Positions 33,918 to 42,352 of a DNA stretch of 64,000 bases are shown piece by piece. The position numbers and the translations under genes are program-made. The stretch spans positions 248,001 to 312,000 of the forward strand of contig VINJ01000001.1 in assembly GCA_013376735.1 (NCBI GenBank), in the 5' to 3' direction. The notes beneath the pieces are model-generated. The model did no database searches. It was not told where the DNA came from and saw nothing but the letters and a program-made list of their open reading frames with translations. The stretch is from a bacterium Scap17 (GTDB lineage: Bacteria > Pseudomonadota > Gammaproteobacteria > Pseudomonadales > Halomonadaceae). The first letter of the stretch is position 1. Each line of letters begins with the position of its first letter.

Positions 33918-35528
33918 ATGACCGAGACGACCCAGTCCTCGGCCCAGCCCCCGGTGGGCACCGTTAGTGACATGCCGACGCGCCGCCAGCAGATCGGCTT
34001 CGTGGCCGCGGTGTTCGGCATGTTCATGGCGATTCTGGATATCCAGATCGTGTCCAGCTCGCTCAACGAGCTGCAGGCGGGCCTGGCCGCCAGTCAGGAT
34101 CAGATCTCCTGGGTGCAGACCAGCTATCTGATCGCCGAGATCGTGATGATTCCGCTCTCCGGCATGCTGGCCCGCATCTTCTCGACGCGGCTGGTGCTGA
34201 CCGTCTCGGCGCTGGGTTTCACGCTGGCGAGTCTGGGCTGTGCGCTCTCGACCTCGCTGGAAGCCCTGATCGTGCTGCGCGCGGTCCAGGGCTTCATGGG
34301 CGGGGCGATGATTCCACTGACCCAGGCGGCCAGTTTCTCGATCTTCCCGCGCCGCATGATGGGCAGCATCCAGGCGGTGATCGGCCTGGTGGCGACCATG
34401 GCGCCCTCCATCGGGCCGTCCGTCGGCGGCTACATCACCGAATACATGAGCTGGCATTGGCTGTTTCTGGTCAATCTGGTGCCGGGCGTCATCGTGGCGG
34501 CGCTGGTGTGGCGCAATCTGGAAATCGACAGCGGTGATCGCAGCCTGCTCAGCCGTCTGGATACGCTGGGGCTGGCGCTGATGGCGGTCTTTCTCGGCAG
34601 CCTCGAATTCGTGCTCGAGGAGGGGCCCGGCGATGACTGGTTCGCCAGTTCACTGATCCTGTTCTGGAGTGTGGTGTGCGCGGTGGCGGCGGTCGGCTTC
34701 TTCTGGCGCGTGCTGACGACCCGCAATCCCATCGTCGACCTGCGGGTGTTCAGGGACCGCAACTTCGCGCTGGGCGCGATCATCGGCTTCTGGATCGGCG
34801 TGGTGCTCTATGGGCTGGTCTATATGGTGCCGCTGTTTCTCGGCTCGATTTCCGGCTTCTCCAGCGTGCAGATCGGGCAGGTGATGTTCGTCAGCGGCGT
34901 GGTGATGTTCCTGATGGCGCCGGTGGCGGGCAAGCTTTCCGACCGCATCGACTTGCGCCTGATGCTGTGCATCGGCCTGGTGCTGACCGGCCTCGGCACC
35001 GGCATGAACGTGCACCTGACTTCGGACTCGGGCTTCGATGACTTCTTCTGGCCGCAGGTGATCCGCGGCGCGGGCCAGATCATGGTGCTGCTGTCGGTCT
35101 CCCGGCTGGCGATGGGGCGTCTGGCGCCCCACGAGATAGGCAACGGCAGTGGCCTGTTCAACGTGATGCGCAACCTGGGCGGCGCGGTGGGGCTGGCGCT
35201 GATCGATACCCTCCGCGAGCTGCGTGAGGACTATCACTGGAACCAGATGATCGGGGCCATCGACCAGAGCCGCCAGGTGGTGATCGACCAGCTGGCAAGC
35301 TATCAGTCGACCTTCACGGGGCTGGCTGATCCGTGGCAGGCCGGTGTGCAGATGATCGCCCAGCGCATCAGCCTCCAGGCCGAGGTGCTGGCCTTCGACA
35401 ATATCTTCCTGTGGCTGGGCGCGGTCTATGTAGTCGGCAGCGTGGCGGCCTTCCTGTTCCGTCGTCCGGAAAACCCTGCCAGCAAGGCGGATGCCAGCGA
35501 AAGTGGCGAACAGAGCCCAGCGCACTGA
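33918..35528 (+). CDS. EmrB-type DHA2 drug efflux permease
   Basis: A 536-residue major facilitator protein of the 14-segment DHA2 group. Motif D1 (AVFGMFMAILDIQIVSSSLNEL), motif A-like LSGMLARIF and motif C (VIGLVATMAPSIGPSVGGYI) are present. It starts two bases after the EmrA-like gene, so the pair is an operon. Likely substrates are hydrophobic toxic compounds. The C-terminal 20 residues are hydrophilic. Confidence 0.92.
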   Translation: MTETTQSSAQPPVGTVSDMPTRRQQIGFVAAVFGMFMAILDIQIVSSSLNELQAGLAASQDQISWVQTSYLIAEIVMIPLSGMLARIFSTRLVLTVSALGFTLASLGCALSTSLEALIVLRAVQGFMGGAMIPLTQAASFSIFPRRMMGSIQAVIGLVATMAPSIGPSVGGYITEYMSWHWLFLVNLVPGVIVAALVWRNLEIDSGDRSLLSRLDTLGLALMAVFLGSLEFVLEEGPGDDWFASSLILFWSVVCAVAAVGFFWRVLTTRNPIVDLRVFRDRNFALGAIIGFWIGVVLYGLVYMVPLFLGSISGFSSVQIGQVMFVSGVVMFLMAPVAGKLSDRIDLRLMLCIGLVLTGLGTGMNVHLTSDSGFDDFFWPQVIRGAGQIMVLLSVSRLAMGRLAPHEIGNGSGLFNVMRNLGGAVGLALIDTLRELREDYHWNQMIGAIDQSRQVVIDQLASYQSTFTGLADPWQAGVQMIAQRISLQAEVLAFDNIFLWLGAVYVVGSVAAFLFRRPENPASKADASESGEQSPAH

Positions 35529-35570
35529 TGGCGCCTTGATCGTAGTTTGAGAAAACGCCGCAAGTCGCTG

Positions 35571-35631
35571 AAAGACCAAGACCCGCCAATCGGCGGGTCA
35601 AAGACCCGCCAATCGGCGGGTCTTGGTCTTT
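35571..35631. terminator. long bidirectional terminator with doubled hairpin
   Basis: A 17-bp perfect stem (35571-35587 with 35615-35631) encloses a central part, and two tandem 8-bp hairpins of GACCCGCC and GGCGGGTC lie within it. It separates convergent emrB-like and ftrD genes. The outer arms begin with AAA and end with TTT, so it may work in both directions. Confidence 0.85.
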
Positions 35632-35682
35632 CAAGCCTTGGTCTTTCAAGCCTTGGTCTTTCAAGCCTTGGTGTGTCAGGCC
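35623..35682. repeat. 15-bp tandem repeat, about four copies
   Basis: Units of TTGGTCTTTCAAGCC begin at 35623, 35638 and 35653, with a fourth diverged unit at 35668. The first unit is the end of the terminator stem, so the array appears to derive from the terminator. Confidence 0.9.
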
Positions 35683-35723
35683 ATGAGCCTCTGTCAGTCA
35701 GCCAGCATTCAGCCAGCAGGGCG

Positions 35724-37217
35724 TCACCAGCCCCAGAACATCAGATACCAGATGCCCAGCGCGGGCAGGCAGGCCAGCGCGACACTCGCGGTGCCGATCA
35801 GCCGTGCAGCGTTGCCTGCGAGCAGGCCGCCGTTGCGCTGTTCACCATTGCGCTGCTCACCGGTAATGCGCCAGGCCAGCCGCAGGCCCCACAGGCAGGC
35901 CAGTGCCAGCAGGGTGGCGCGCAGATCATTGGCCCAGCTGAGGTTGATGCCGTCGCCGCGCAGCAGCGTCATGGTGGTGGCGGAGAGGCCGAGAAACACG
36001 CCCAGCCCGCCCAGCGGAATCAGGCTCAGCGAGAGATGCCACAGGCGTGACAGCGTCGCCTTGCCACCCATCAGCCAGTTGCCCAGCAGCAGCGGCAGGC
36101 TGGTGAGCGCGCCCAGCAGTCCGCCACCAACCACGATCCACAGCGTGATCAGGCTGCCATCGAGCAGGTTGAAGACATCGTTGTGCTCGGGGTAGTTGGT
36201 CAGAATCCAGGTGGGCAGGGTGGTGGTCAGCGGCCACATCAGATCGTGCTCGATCAGCCAGACCGCCAGTTGCTGCTTGAGGGCGACGAACCACGGGCTG
36301 GCGCTCCAGCTGAAGGCACCGATGGCGATGCCGAGCAGGCCGAACACCAGCACCGAGTAGTGGGTGAAGCGCACCGGCTGCGGCGGCTCGACCAGCTCTA
36401 CCCCCGGCGCACGCCACTCCAGCTGCATCGCGTCCTTGTAGCCGCTGCAGCGTCCGCAGACATGGCAGTCACCGGCACTGTCGAGCTGCTTGAGCGGAAT
36501 CAGCGGCGCGCAGTCAGGGGCGTACATGCGCACGGCGTTGCCCTGACGGACAGCCTGATTGTGAGCGTTCCAGCGCGCCTGGTCGGTGCGGAAGTGGGTC
36601 GGCGAGAGGCGCGCCAGCAGATTGAAGACGCCATTCACCGGACACAGCTGCCGACACCAGACGCGGGTGCCCTTGCCGTAGATCAGCCCGACGGTGATCG
36701 CGGCCACCGTCGAGCCGCCCAGCACCACCAGTGCGCCCAGCGGGTACTGATAGACGCTGGCCAGCTGGCCATACAGCGTGGTGCCGAGGAAGGCCACGAA
36801 GGGCCAGCCGCCCCAGCGCATCCAGCCGGGAATCGGGCGACCGAGGCCGATGCGGCTGGCGGCTTCGGTCAGGGTGCCTTCGGGGCAGAAGACACCGCAC
36901 CACACGCGGCCCATCAGCACCATGCTGATCAGCACGAAGGGCCACCACAGCCCCCAGAACACGAACTCGGCGAACACCGTCAGGTTGGTGAGGATATGCG
37001 CCTGGTAATCCGGCAGTGGCAACAGGGCCGGCACCACCAGCAGAAAGGCATAGATGCCGACCACCAGCCATTGCACCAGCTGGATCAGACCACGTCGCTG
37101 CTGCATCGCCTGTCCGAAGCGCGCGATGCGCGTGGCCTGACGGCCCGGCGAGGAGCCGCCATCACTGGCGATGAGGTTGCTGATGTCGCCGTGGGGGCTG
37201 GAGCCGCAATTGGCCAT
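35724..37217 (-). CDS. ftrD: FtrD-like polyferredoxin membrane protein
   Basis: A 497-residue membrane protein with about nine hydrophobic segments and NapH/CcoG-like iron-sulfur motifs: WCGVFCPEGTL, WCRQLCPVNGVF and CHVCGRCSGYKDAM. In FtrABCD iron uptake systems this subunit supplies or accepts electrons for the oxidation-coupled permease. It is the last gene of the ftrA-B-C-D order on the minus strand, 41 bp after the FTR1 permease gene. AGGAG precedes the ATG. Confidence 0.88.
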   Translation of the reverse strand: MANCGSSPHGDISNLIASDGGSSPGRQATRIARFGQAMQQRRGLIQLVQWLVVGIYAFLLVVPALLPLPDYQAHILTNLTVFAEFVFWGLWWPFVLISMVLMGRVWCGVFCPEGTLTEAASRIGLGRPIPGWMRWGGWPFVAFLGTTLYGQLASVYQYPLGALVVLGGSTVAAITVGLIYGKGTRVWCRQLCPVNGVFNLLARLSPTHFRTDQARWNAHNQAVRQGNAVRMYAPDCAPLIPLKQLDSAGDCHVCGRCSGYKDAMQLEWRAPGVELVEPPQPVRFTHYSVLVFGLLGIAIGAFSWSASPWFVALKQQLAVWLIEHDLMWPLTTTLPTWILTNYPEHNDVFNLLDGSLITLWIVVGGGLLGALTSLPLLLGNWLMGGKATLSRLWHLSLSLIPLGGLGVFLGLSATTMTLLRGDGINLSWANDLRATLLALACLWGLRLAWRITGEQRNGEQRNGGLLAGNAARLIGTASVALACLPALGIWYLMFWGW

Positions 37218-37258
37218 GACTATCGTTTCTCCTGACTGGCAGATCGCGTGAACAGGAC

Positions 37259-38119
37259 TCAGCTGCGCGCGCGGGCAGTGAGCTGGCGGCGCTGGTCGAC
37301 GCGCTCCCTCTTGCGCTGACGCTTCATGAGGCCTATGACGATGACCCAGTAGCCGAGATAGCCGACCACCATCGTCGTGGCAGGCCAGGCGCGATAGCCG
37401 GCGAAGGTCGCCAGCAGTCCGCCGAGGCCGCTGCCATCATCGAGCAGCCAGCTGGAATCCCACAGCGGGTCGAGGCCTGCCGGCAGATAGCCGAGGCCGA
37501 TCAATTGCTCGAGGCCCGACATCAGCAGTGACGCCGCCAGCAGCAACAGCAGGACTTCGGTCACGCGGAAGAACAGCTTCCACGAGAACAGGCGTGAACC
37601 GAGCTGCAGCGCCATGAAGGTCGCCACCGCGAGGGCGAAGCCAAGGCCTGCGGCGAGCGCGAAGCTGGCGATGCTGCCGGACTGCAGGCTGGCGGCGCCC
37701 ATGCCGTAGAGGAAGACGACGGTTTCCGCGCCTTCACGTGCCACGGCGATGGCGACCAGCGTCGCCACGCCCCAGTAGCTGCCGGAGGAGACGGCGCTGG
37801 CCAGGCCGCTCTCGAGTTCTGCCTTGAGCGTGCGCCCCTTGGTGCGCATCCACAGCACCATCTGGGTGATCAACAGGCAGGCGGTCAATACCAGTACGGC
37901 CTGGAAGACCTCCTGCGCGGTGCCGGTCAACCAGGTGTCGGCACCCATCAGCGCCGCTCCCATCAGGCCGGCTAGCACCAGACCGGCGACGACCCCGCCC
38001 CACAGGTAGCGCAGGCCCGCACGGGTGCCGGACTGCACCAGCCAGGCGTGCATGATGCCGATGACGAGAATGGCTTCGACGCTTTCACGCCAGACGATAA
38101 ACAGGATCTGATCAAACAT
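37259..38119 (-). CDS. ftrC: FTR1-family iron permease (FtrC)
   Basis: A 286-residue permease with seven hydrophobic segments. The iron-translocating REXXE motifs are RESVEAI (residue 11 onward) and REGAETV (near residue 128). FTR1 permeases transport ferric iron after oxidation. Location between the cupredoxin and the polyferredoxin gene fits FtrC. The C-terminus is basic. Confidence 0.92.
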   Translation of the reverse strand: MFDQILFIVWRESVEAILVIGIMHAWLVQSGTRAGLRYLWGGVVAGLVLAGLMGAALMGADTWLTGTAQEVFQAVLVLTACLLITQMVLWMRTKGRTLKAELESGLASAVSSGSYWGVATLVAIAVAREGAETVVFLYGMGAASLQSGSIASFALAAGLGFALAVATFMALQLGSRLFSWKLFFRVTEVLLLLLAASLLMSGLEQLIGLGYLPAGLDPLWDSSWLLDDGSGLGGLLATFAGYRAWPATTMVVGYLGYWVIVIGLMKRQRKRERVDQRRQLTARARS

Positions 38120-38195
38120 GCGGACTCTCTTCTACTGACGTTCGGTGCGCGCCATCGATGACGAAAAAGGCGTCATTGGCACAGGGTGGCCGAGC

Positions 38196-38630
38196 TTATT
38201 CGGCGACGACCTTGCCACGCGCGTCCGGCAGGTGGAAATCATCGAAGAAGTCATAGCTGCCCGCGCGCAGCGGATGGATGACGACGAACGACTTCACGCC
38301 CGGTGCCAGCACCTTCTCCTTGCGCAGTGAGTTGCTCTCGAATTCGGCCGGCGTATTGCCCGCGTTGTGCAGCTGGATGACGAATTTCTCGCCCGCCTTG
38401 ACCTCAAGGACCTCAGGGATGAGCTTGCCGTTGTCGAGGGTCAGGTCGTAGGACGGCATGTCGCTGGCGGCCGCCGGCCGAGGCAACAGGGCTGCGACCA
38501 GCAGGGCCACGAGCAGCAGGACAGCTACTAGCAACAGGGCGAGCGCGGGCAGCTGGGCGCTTGCTCGACGGGGCAGGCGAGATGGCAAGTGAGAGGGCAG
38601 GCGAGAGGGCAAGAAAGCGGTCAGGCGCAT
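38196..38630 (-). CDS. ftrB: periplasmic cupredoxin-like protein (FtrB)
   Basis: A 144-residue protein with a repeat-rich basic N-terminus (SRLPSHLPSRLP) and a hydrophobic signal ending near AAASDMPSYD. The remaining domain (LIPEVLEVKAGEKFVIQLHNAGNTPAEFESNSLRKEKVL and FVVIHPLRAGSYDFFDDFH) is the cupredoxin_1 fold found in FtrB and in EfeO-type proteins. It is proposed to oxidise ferrous iron with copper. The start at 38630 avoids a longer upstream extension that lacks a signal. Confidence 0.85.
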   Translation of the reverse strand: MRLTAFLPSRLPSHLPSRLPRRASAQLPALALLLVAVLLLVALLVAALLPRPAAASDMPSYDLTLDNGKLIPEVLEVKAGEKFVIQLHNAGNTPAEFESNSLRKEKVLAPGVKSFVVIHPLRAGSYDFFDDFHLPDARGKVVAE

Positions 38631-38807
38631 GGGACACTCCGGACGATGAGGAAAAGCGCACACTGACACCAGCACAAGGCGCTGGTGGTAGAGCGACCAA
38701 TGGCCGCGAGTGCAGGTCAGCACAGGCGGCCATCGAAGGCGCAAGCGGCAAAGGCCGCCTCACGGAATGCAGACATTCAGGGGCATGCAGAAAGGGCAGA
38801 GCGGCGC

Positions 38808-39368
38808 TCAGTAGCCGCCTTTCTTGCCGACGCCGGCATAGACGAAGTCATAGTCGGTGGTGATGGTCTGCGGCCACTCGGCGACGCCGGTTTCCTTGTC
38901 GATATGACGCGGCATGTCCGGATGCTGGATCTCGAAGGTCAGGTGGTACTTGCCCGGGCCATCCAGCTTGACGTTCTTGCCGTAGTGGGTGCCGTCATTG
39001 GCGATCATCGGCACCAGCTCGCCTTCGATCGGCGCCTCGCCACCCTGCCTGGTCAGGGTGTAGTGAATGCCGAGGTAGGGAATCCAGTCGCCCGGCGCGA
39101 AGCCATTGTCGTTTTCCATCAGCGCGTGGATATCGGCTTCCAGGTGGATATCGGCCTGATTGGCCGGCAGCTTGCCGGCCGGGGCCATCACCACCGGCTG
39201 CAGGTAGACGGCAGCGATTTCCATGCCGCCTTCCTTGACCGGCGTGCCGATCGGGTATTCCAGTGCCGAGGCCTGACCCGCCACGAACGTTGCCGCCAGG
39301 CTCAGGGCGAGCAGGCAAGGCTTGAGCGCGCGGGGCAGAGCAGTGGTAAGGGAGTGACGCTGTGGCAT
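38808..39368 (-). CDS. ftrA: P19/FtrA-type periplasmic iron-binding protein
   Basis: A 186-residue periplasmic protein with a signal peptide ending in AGQASALEY. It matches the P19/FtrA/Tpd family: YPIGTPVKEGGMEIAAVYLQPV, ADIHLEADIHAL and GKYHLTFEIQHPDM provide the Met, Glu and His residues that bind copper and iron. It is first in an ftrA-ftrB-ftrC-ftrD operon. A possible Fur box lies 53 bp upstream of its ATG. Confidence 0.9.
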   Translation of the reverse strand: MPQRHSLTTALPRALKPCLLALSLAATFVAGQASALEYPIGTPVKEGGMEIAAVYLQPVVMAPAGKLPANQADIHLEADIHALMENDNGFAPGDWIPYLGIHYTLTRQGGEAPIEGELVPMIANDGTHYGKNVKLDGPGKYHLTFEIQHPDMPRHIDKETGVAEWPQTITTDYDFVYAGVGKKGGY

Positions 39369-39657
39369 CGGGGGGGACTCGCAATGATGGGAAGTGGAGC
39401 TTCATTATCCCGATAAGCCTAAATATAACTATTCTCATCCCTGCGCCGCTTGCGTTGCTCATCTTGCAACGGGACGTTGTGTAAATATGAGCTTGTTCTC
39501 AAGTAACAGGGGCGAGACAGACCGGGCGGCAGCGCCGGGCAGATCGCGGCTTTCTTGCAACAGCCTCACGATTGCCACACGGCTGCCTCGCGAGTTTCTC
39601 GCACCATCTGGTCTGCCCATCTGGTCTGGCGCGCTGCCATGCGGCATGCTGCGCGAC
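39369..39657. other. divergent region ftrA / tmcA
   Basis: Divergent promoters are expected here. The left part holds the Fur-like box and AT-rich sequence. The frame extending upstream of the tmcA start (from 39394) runs through this region without a ribosome site and is probably not translated. Confidence 0.45.
39421..39439 (-). promoter_or_regulatory. possible Fur box upstream of ftrA
   Basis: Read on the minus strand, GATGAGAATAGTTATATTT matches the 19-bp Fur consensus at roughly 11 positions. The AT-rich setting and the iron-uptake operon next to it support the call, but the match is modest. Confidence 0.45.
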
Positions 39658-41997
39658 ATGACGATTCCTCCTTCAGATTCTCCTGCTTGCATTGAACTGC
39701 CCGCCCTCGAGGCGTGGTGCCGAGCGCTGCATCAACATCTGCTCGCGCGGCGCCAGCGTGCCTGCCTGTGGATCAGTGGCGATGACCCCTCCGGCGCCGC
39801 GCAGGCAATCTGCGAGCTATGGCCAGTGCGTGAGACTGCCCCGTTGTGGCTGGGCACAGGTGAAGCCTTGTCGACAGCGGGCGCACCGCCGGTGCGTGCG
39901 CTGGCGATGGCCAAGGCTGCCACCCAGCTGGGCGGTGAGCAGTCACTGGTCATCTTCGATGCGGCGCAGCCGGCGACGGGCTTCAACCCCGATGCCTTCG
40001 GTGCCGTTACCGGCACCCTGAAGGCGGGTGGCCTGCTGGTACTGATGACGCCTGCTGCCTGGGCCGCGGCAGACCCTGCGCCAGTGCCGGATGGCGATCA
40101 TGCGCGTCTGGCCCACTGGCCCTTCGCGCGGGAGCAGCTGACGGCGCGCTATCTGGCGAGATTGGCACGCCGCCTCTCAACGCACGCCAGTGTGCTGCAC
40201 TGGCCACAGGGCGGACACCTGCCTGCGCCATCGCTGGATAACGGCAATCAGGCAGCGCGATCAGATTCCATCGCCGACAGCGACTGCCTGACGCAGGGCC
40301 AGGCCGCCAGCGTGGCTGCGCTGGAGGCATTGGCGCCTGCGCGACCCGTGGTGATCAGTGCCGATCGCGGGCGTGGCAAGAGTGGCGCGCTGGGCATCGC
40401 AGCGGCGCGCTGTCTGGCAGCGGGACAGGATGTCTGGCTGACGGCGCCGCGCCCTGCGGCGGTCAGCGCGATCTTCGAACGCCTGGCGGCCCTGCTGCCC
40501 CGGGGGCAGCGCGAGGGCAATGTCTTTCGCTTGCCGGCTGGACAGGCGGAGGACGACACGGCTTCCGGCGGTGTGCTGCGCTTTCTGGCGCCGGATGCCA
40601 TCGAGGCGGCTCGCCTTGCCTGTCACGATGAGCTGCTGCCGCGGCTGTTCGTCGATGAAGCCGCCGCCATCCCCACGCCACTGCTGAAAGGCTATCTGGC
40701 GCATTTTCCGCGCATCGCCTTCGCCACCACCGTGCATGGCTATGAAGGCACCGGGCGCGGCTTCCAGCTGCGGTTTCGCCATCATCTCGAGCGTCAGTGC
40801 TCCGGCTGGCAGGCGCTGGAGATGACGACGCCCGTGCGCTGGGCGCCCGGCGACCCGCTGGAAGCATTGACCGATGACCTGCTGCTGCTCTCGGCGCAGC
40901 CGCCTGAGCTGCCTGAGCTGCCTGAGCCGTGCGCGAAGAATGCTCAGCAGTGGCTGGAGGGCTGCGACATTGTCGTACTGGAGCGTGATGCATTGGCACG
41001 TGATGAGGCGGCGCTGCGGCAGCTGTTCGGCCTGCTGGTGCAGGCGCATTACCGCACGACACCGGCGGACCTGCGCCAGCTGCTCGACACGCCGGGGCTC
41101 ACGCTGATGGCGATTCGTCAGCGCGATGACACGACTGGGCGTGATGCCTGGCTGGGGGTGGTGGCCGCCGTCGAGGAGGGCGGCTTCCCGACGCCCTTGG
41201 CGCATGACATCTGGTGCGGCAAGCGGCGTCCGCGTGGGCACCTGCTGGCACAGTCGCTGGCGGCGCATGCAGGCCATCAGGGCGCCGCCGAAGCCCGCTG
41301 GTGGCGGGTGCTGCGTATCGCGGTGCATCCCGCGCTGTGGCGGCGTGGTCAGGGCGCGCGCCTGCTCCAGGCGCTGGAACAGCAGGCACTGGCGGCAGGT
41401 GTCACGCGACTCGGCACCAGCTTCGGGGCCGAGGCCGATCTGGTCGCCTTCTGGCAGGCGCAGGGTTTCGTGCCGCTGCGCATGGGCCTCAAGCGCGATG
41501 CCGCCAGTGGCGAGCACGCGGTGATGATGGGCAAGGCCATCGGCGAAAGCGGGAGTGGAAAATCTGCACCGCGCGGGCAGTTGGCGCAGGATGCCTTGCT
41601 GGGCGCGCTGCAGCAGGACTTCCAGCGCCTGCTGCCCAGCCTGCTGAAGCATGAGCTGCACGGCTTGCCGCCCGCCTTGGCCGACAGACTGTGGCAGCGA
41701 GGAAGTGAGAATGACCTGGCCACGCTGACGCCAGCCGCATGCGCGCAGCGACTGGACTGGTATCGGCGTGGTGGCGGGGGGCTGGCGCTGGTGCGGCCGT
41801 GGCTCGAGACAGCGCTCGAGGCCTGTGAGCCTTCACGACTCGATGAGGCGTCACGTCACGGCCTGGTGCTGGCGCTGGGCGGACAGGATGCACCTGCCTT
41901 CATCAGCTGGGCCCAGGGGCTGGGCATCGTGGGCCGCAAGGCGCGGGATCGCTGGTGCCGAGCGGCCGCCGGGCGCCTGATCGAAAAGCGCGAATGA
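39658..41997 (+). CDS. tmcA: tRNA(Met) cytidine acetyltransferase (TmcA)
   Basis: Makes N4-acetylcytidine at position 34 of elongator tRNA-Met. About 779 residues. An N-terminal DUF1726-like domain is followed by the RecD-like helicase domain with Walker A ISADRGRGKSGALG (near residue 240) and the Walker B-like LFVDEAAAIPTPLL. The GNAT acetyltransferase domain follows (VLRIAVHPALWRRGQGARLLQALE). The C-terminus is the tRNA-binding region. The frame is open upstream to 39394, but the product there resembles nothing, and 39658 (or 39646) begins the TmcA sequence. No clear ribosome site was found at either start. Confidence 0.9.
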   Translation: MTIPPSDSPACIELPALEAWCRALHQHLLARRQRACLWISGDDPSGAAQAICELWPVRETAPLWLGTGEALSTAGAPPVRALAMAKAATQLGGEQSLVIFDAAQPATGFNPDAFGAVTGTLKAGGLLVLMTPAAWAAADPAPVPDGDHARLAHWPFAREQLTARYLARLARRLSTHASVLHWPQGGHLPAPSLDNGNQAARSDSIADSDCLTQGQAASVAALEALAPARPVVISADRGRGKSGALGIAAARCLAAGQDVWLTAPRPAAVSAIFERLAALLPRGQREGNVFRLPAGQAEDDTASGGVLRFLAPDAIEAARLACHDELLPRLFVDEAAAIPTPLLKGYLAHFPRIAFATTVHGYEGTGRGFQLRFRHHLERQCSGWQALEMTTPVRWAPGDPLEALTDDLLLLSAQPPELPELPEPCAKNAQQWLEGCDIVVLERDALARDEAALRQLFGLLVQAHYRTTPADLRQLLDTPGLTLMAIRQRDDTTGRDAWLGVVAAVEEGGFPTPLAHDIWCGKRRPRGHLLAQSLAAHAGHQGAAEARWWRVLRIAVHPALWRRGQGARLLQALEQQALAAGVTRLGTSFGAEADLVAFWQAQGFVPLRMGLKRDAASGEHAVMMGKAIGESGSGKSAPRGQLAQDALLGALQQDFQRLLPSLLKHELHGLPPALADRLWQRGSENDLATLTPAACAQRLDWYRRGGGGLALVRPWLETALEACEPSRLDEASRHGLVLALGGQDAPAFISWAQGLGIVGRKARDRWCRAAAGRLIEKRE

Positions 41998-42073
41998 CAG
42001 GGCCGTCTGACAAGCTCATCTGACATGAGCATCGGTAAGCCTGTCTGACAAGAGCAAAACGGCCGGGCGTGGC

Positions 42074-42190
42074 TCAGAGGCCCGGAATGCCGATCGGGCC
42101 GGGCATGTCAGGAATCGGCGAGCAGCCACTCAGCATCAGCAGGCCGGCAGTGGCGGAGATGGCGGTCAGCAGCAGTAGTCGACGAGGCAT
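42074..42190 (-). CDS. 38-residue lipoprotein
   Basis: A very small gene. The product starts MPRRLLLLTAISATAG and has a perfect lipobox (LMLSGC) with Cys near residue 25, followed by only about 14 residues ending in a Pro/Gly-rich tail (IPDMPGPIGIPGL). The ATG at 42190 has a GGAG site a few bases upstream and the stop is at 42074. The form resembles other tiny lipoproteins of Halomonadaceae and Pseudomonadales; no function is known. It is convergent with tmcA and divergent from pepD. Confidence 0.7.
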   Translation of the reverse strand: MPRRLLLLTAISATAGLLMLSGCSPIPDMPGPIGIPGL

Positions 42191-42352
42191 AGAGGCTCCG
42201 ATGAAGGTGGGGAATGGCATGCAGCTGTCAGCAGGATCGTGATTGTCATCCTTGCATATTCGAAGTCACTGATCGACAGGTGTCGACAACCCCTAGCCAC
42301 GCCCGTCCGCTGTTCCGTATGCTCATTGATGACAAGAACAGGAATCTTCGCC

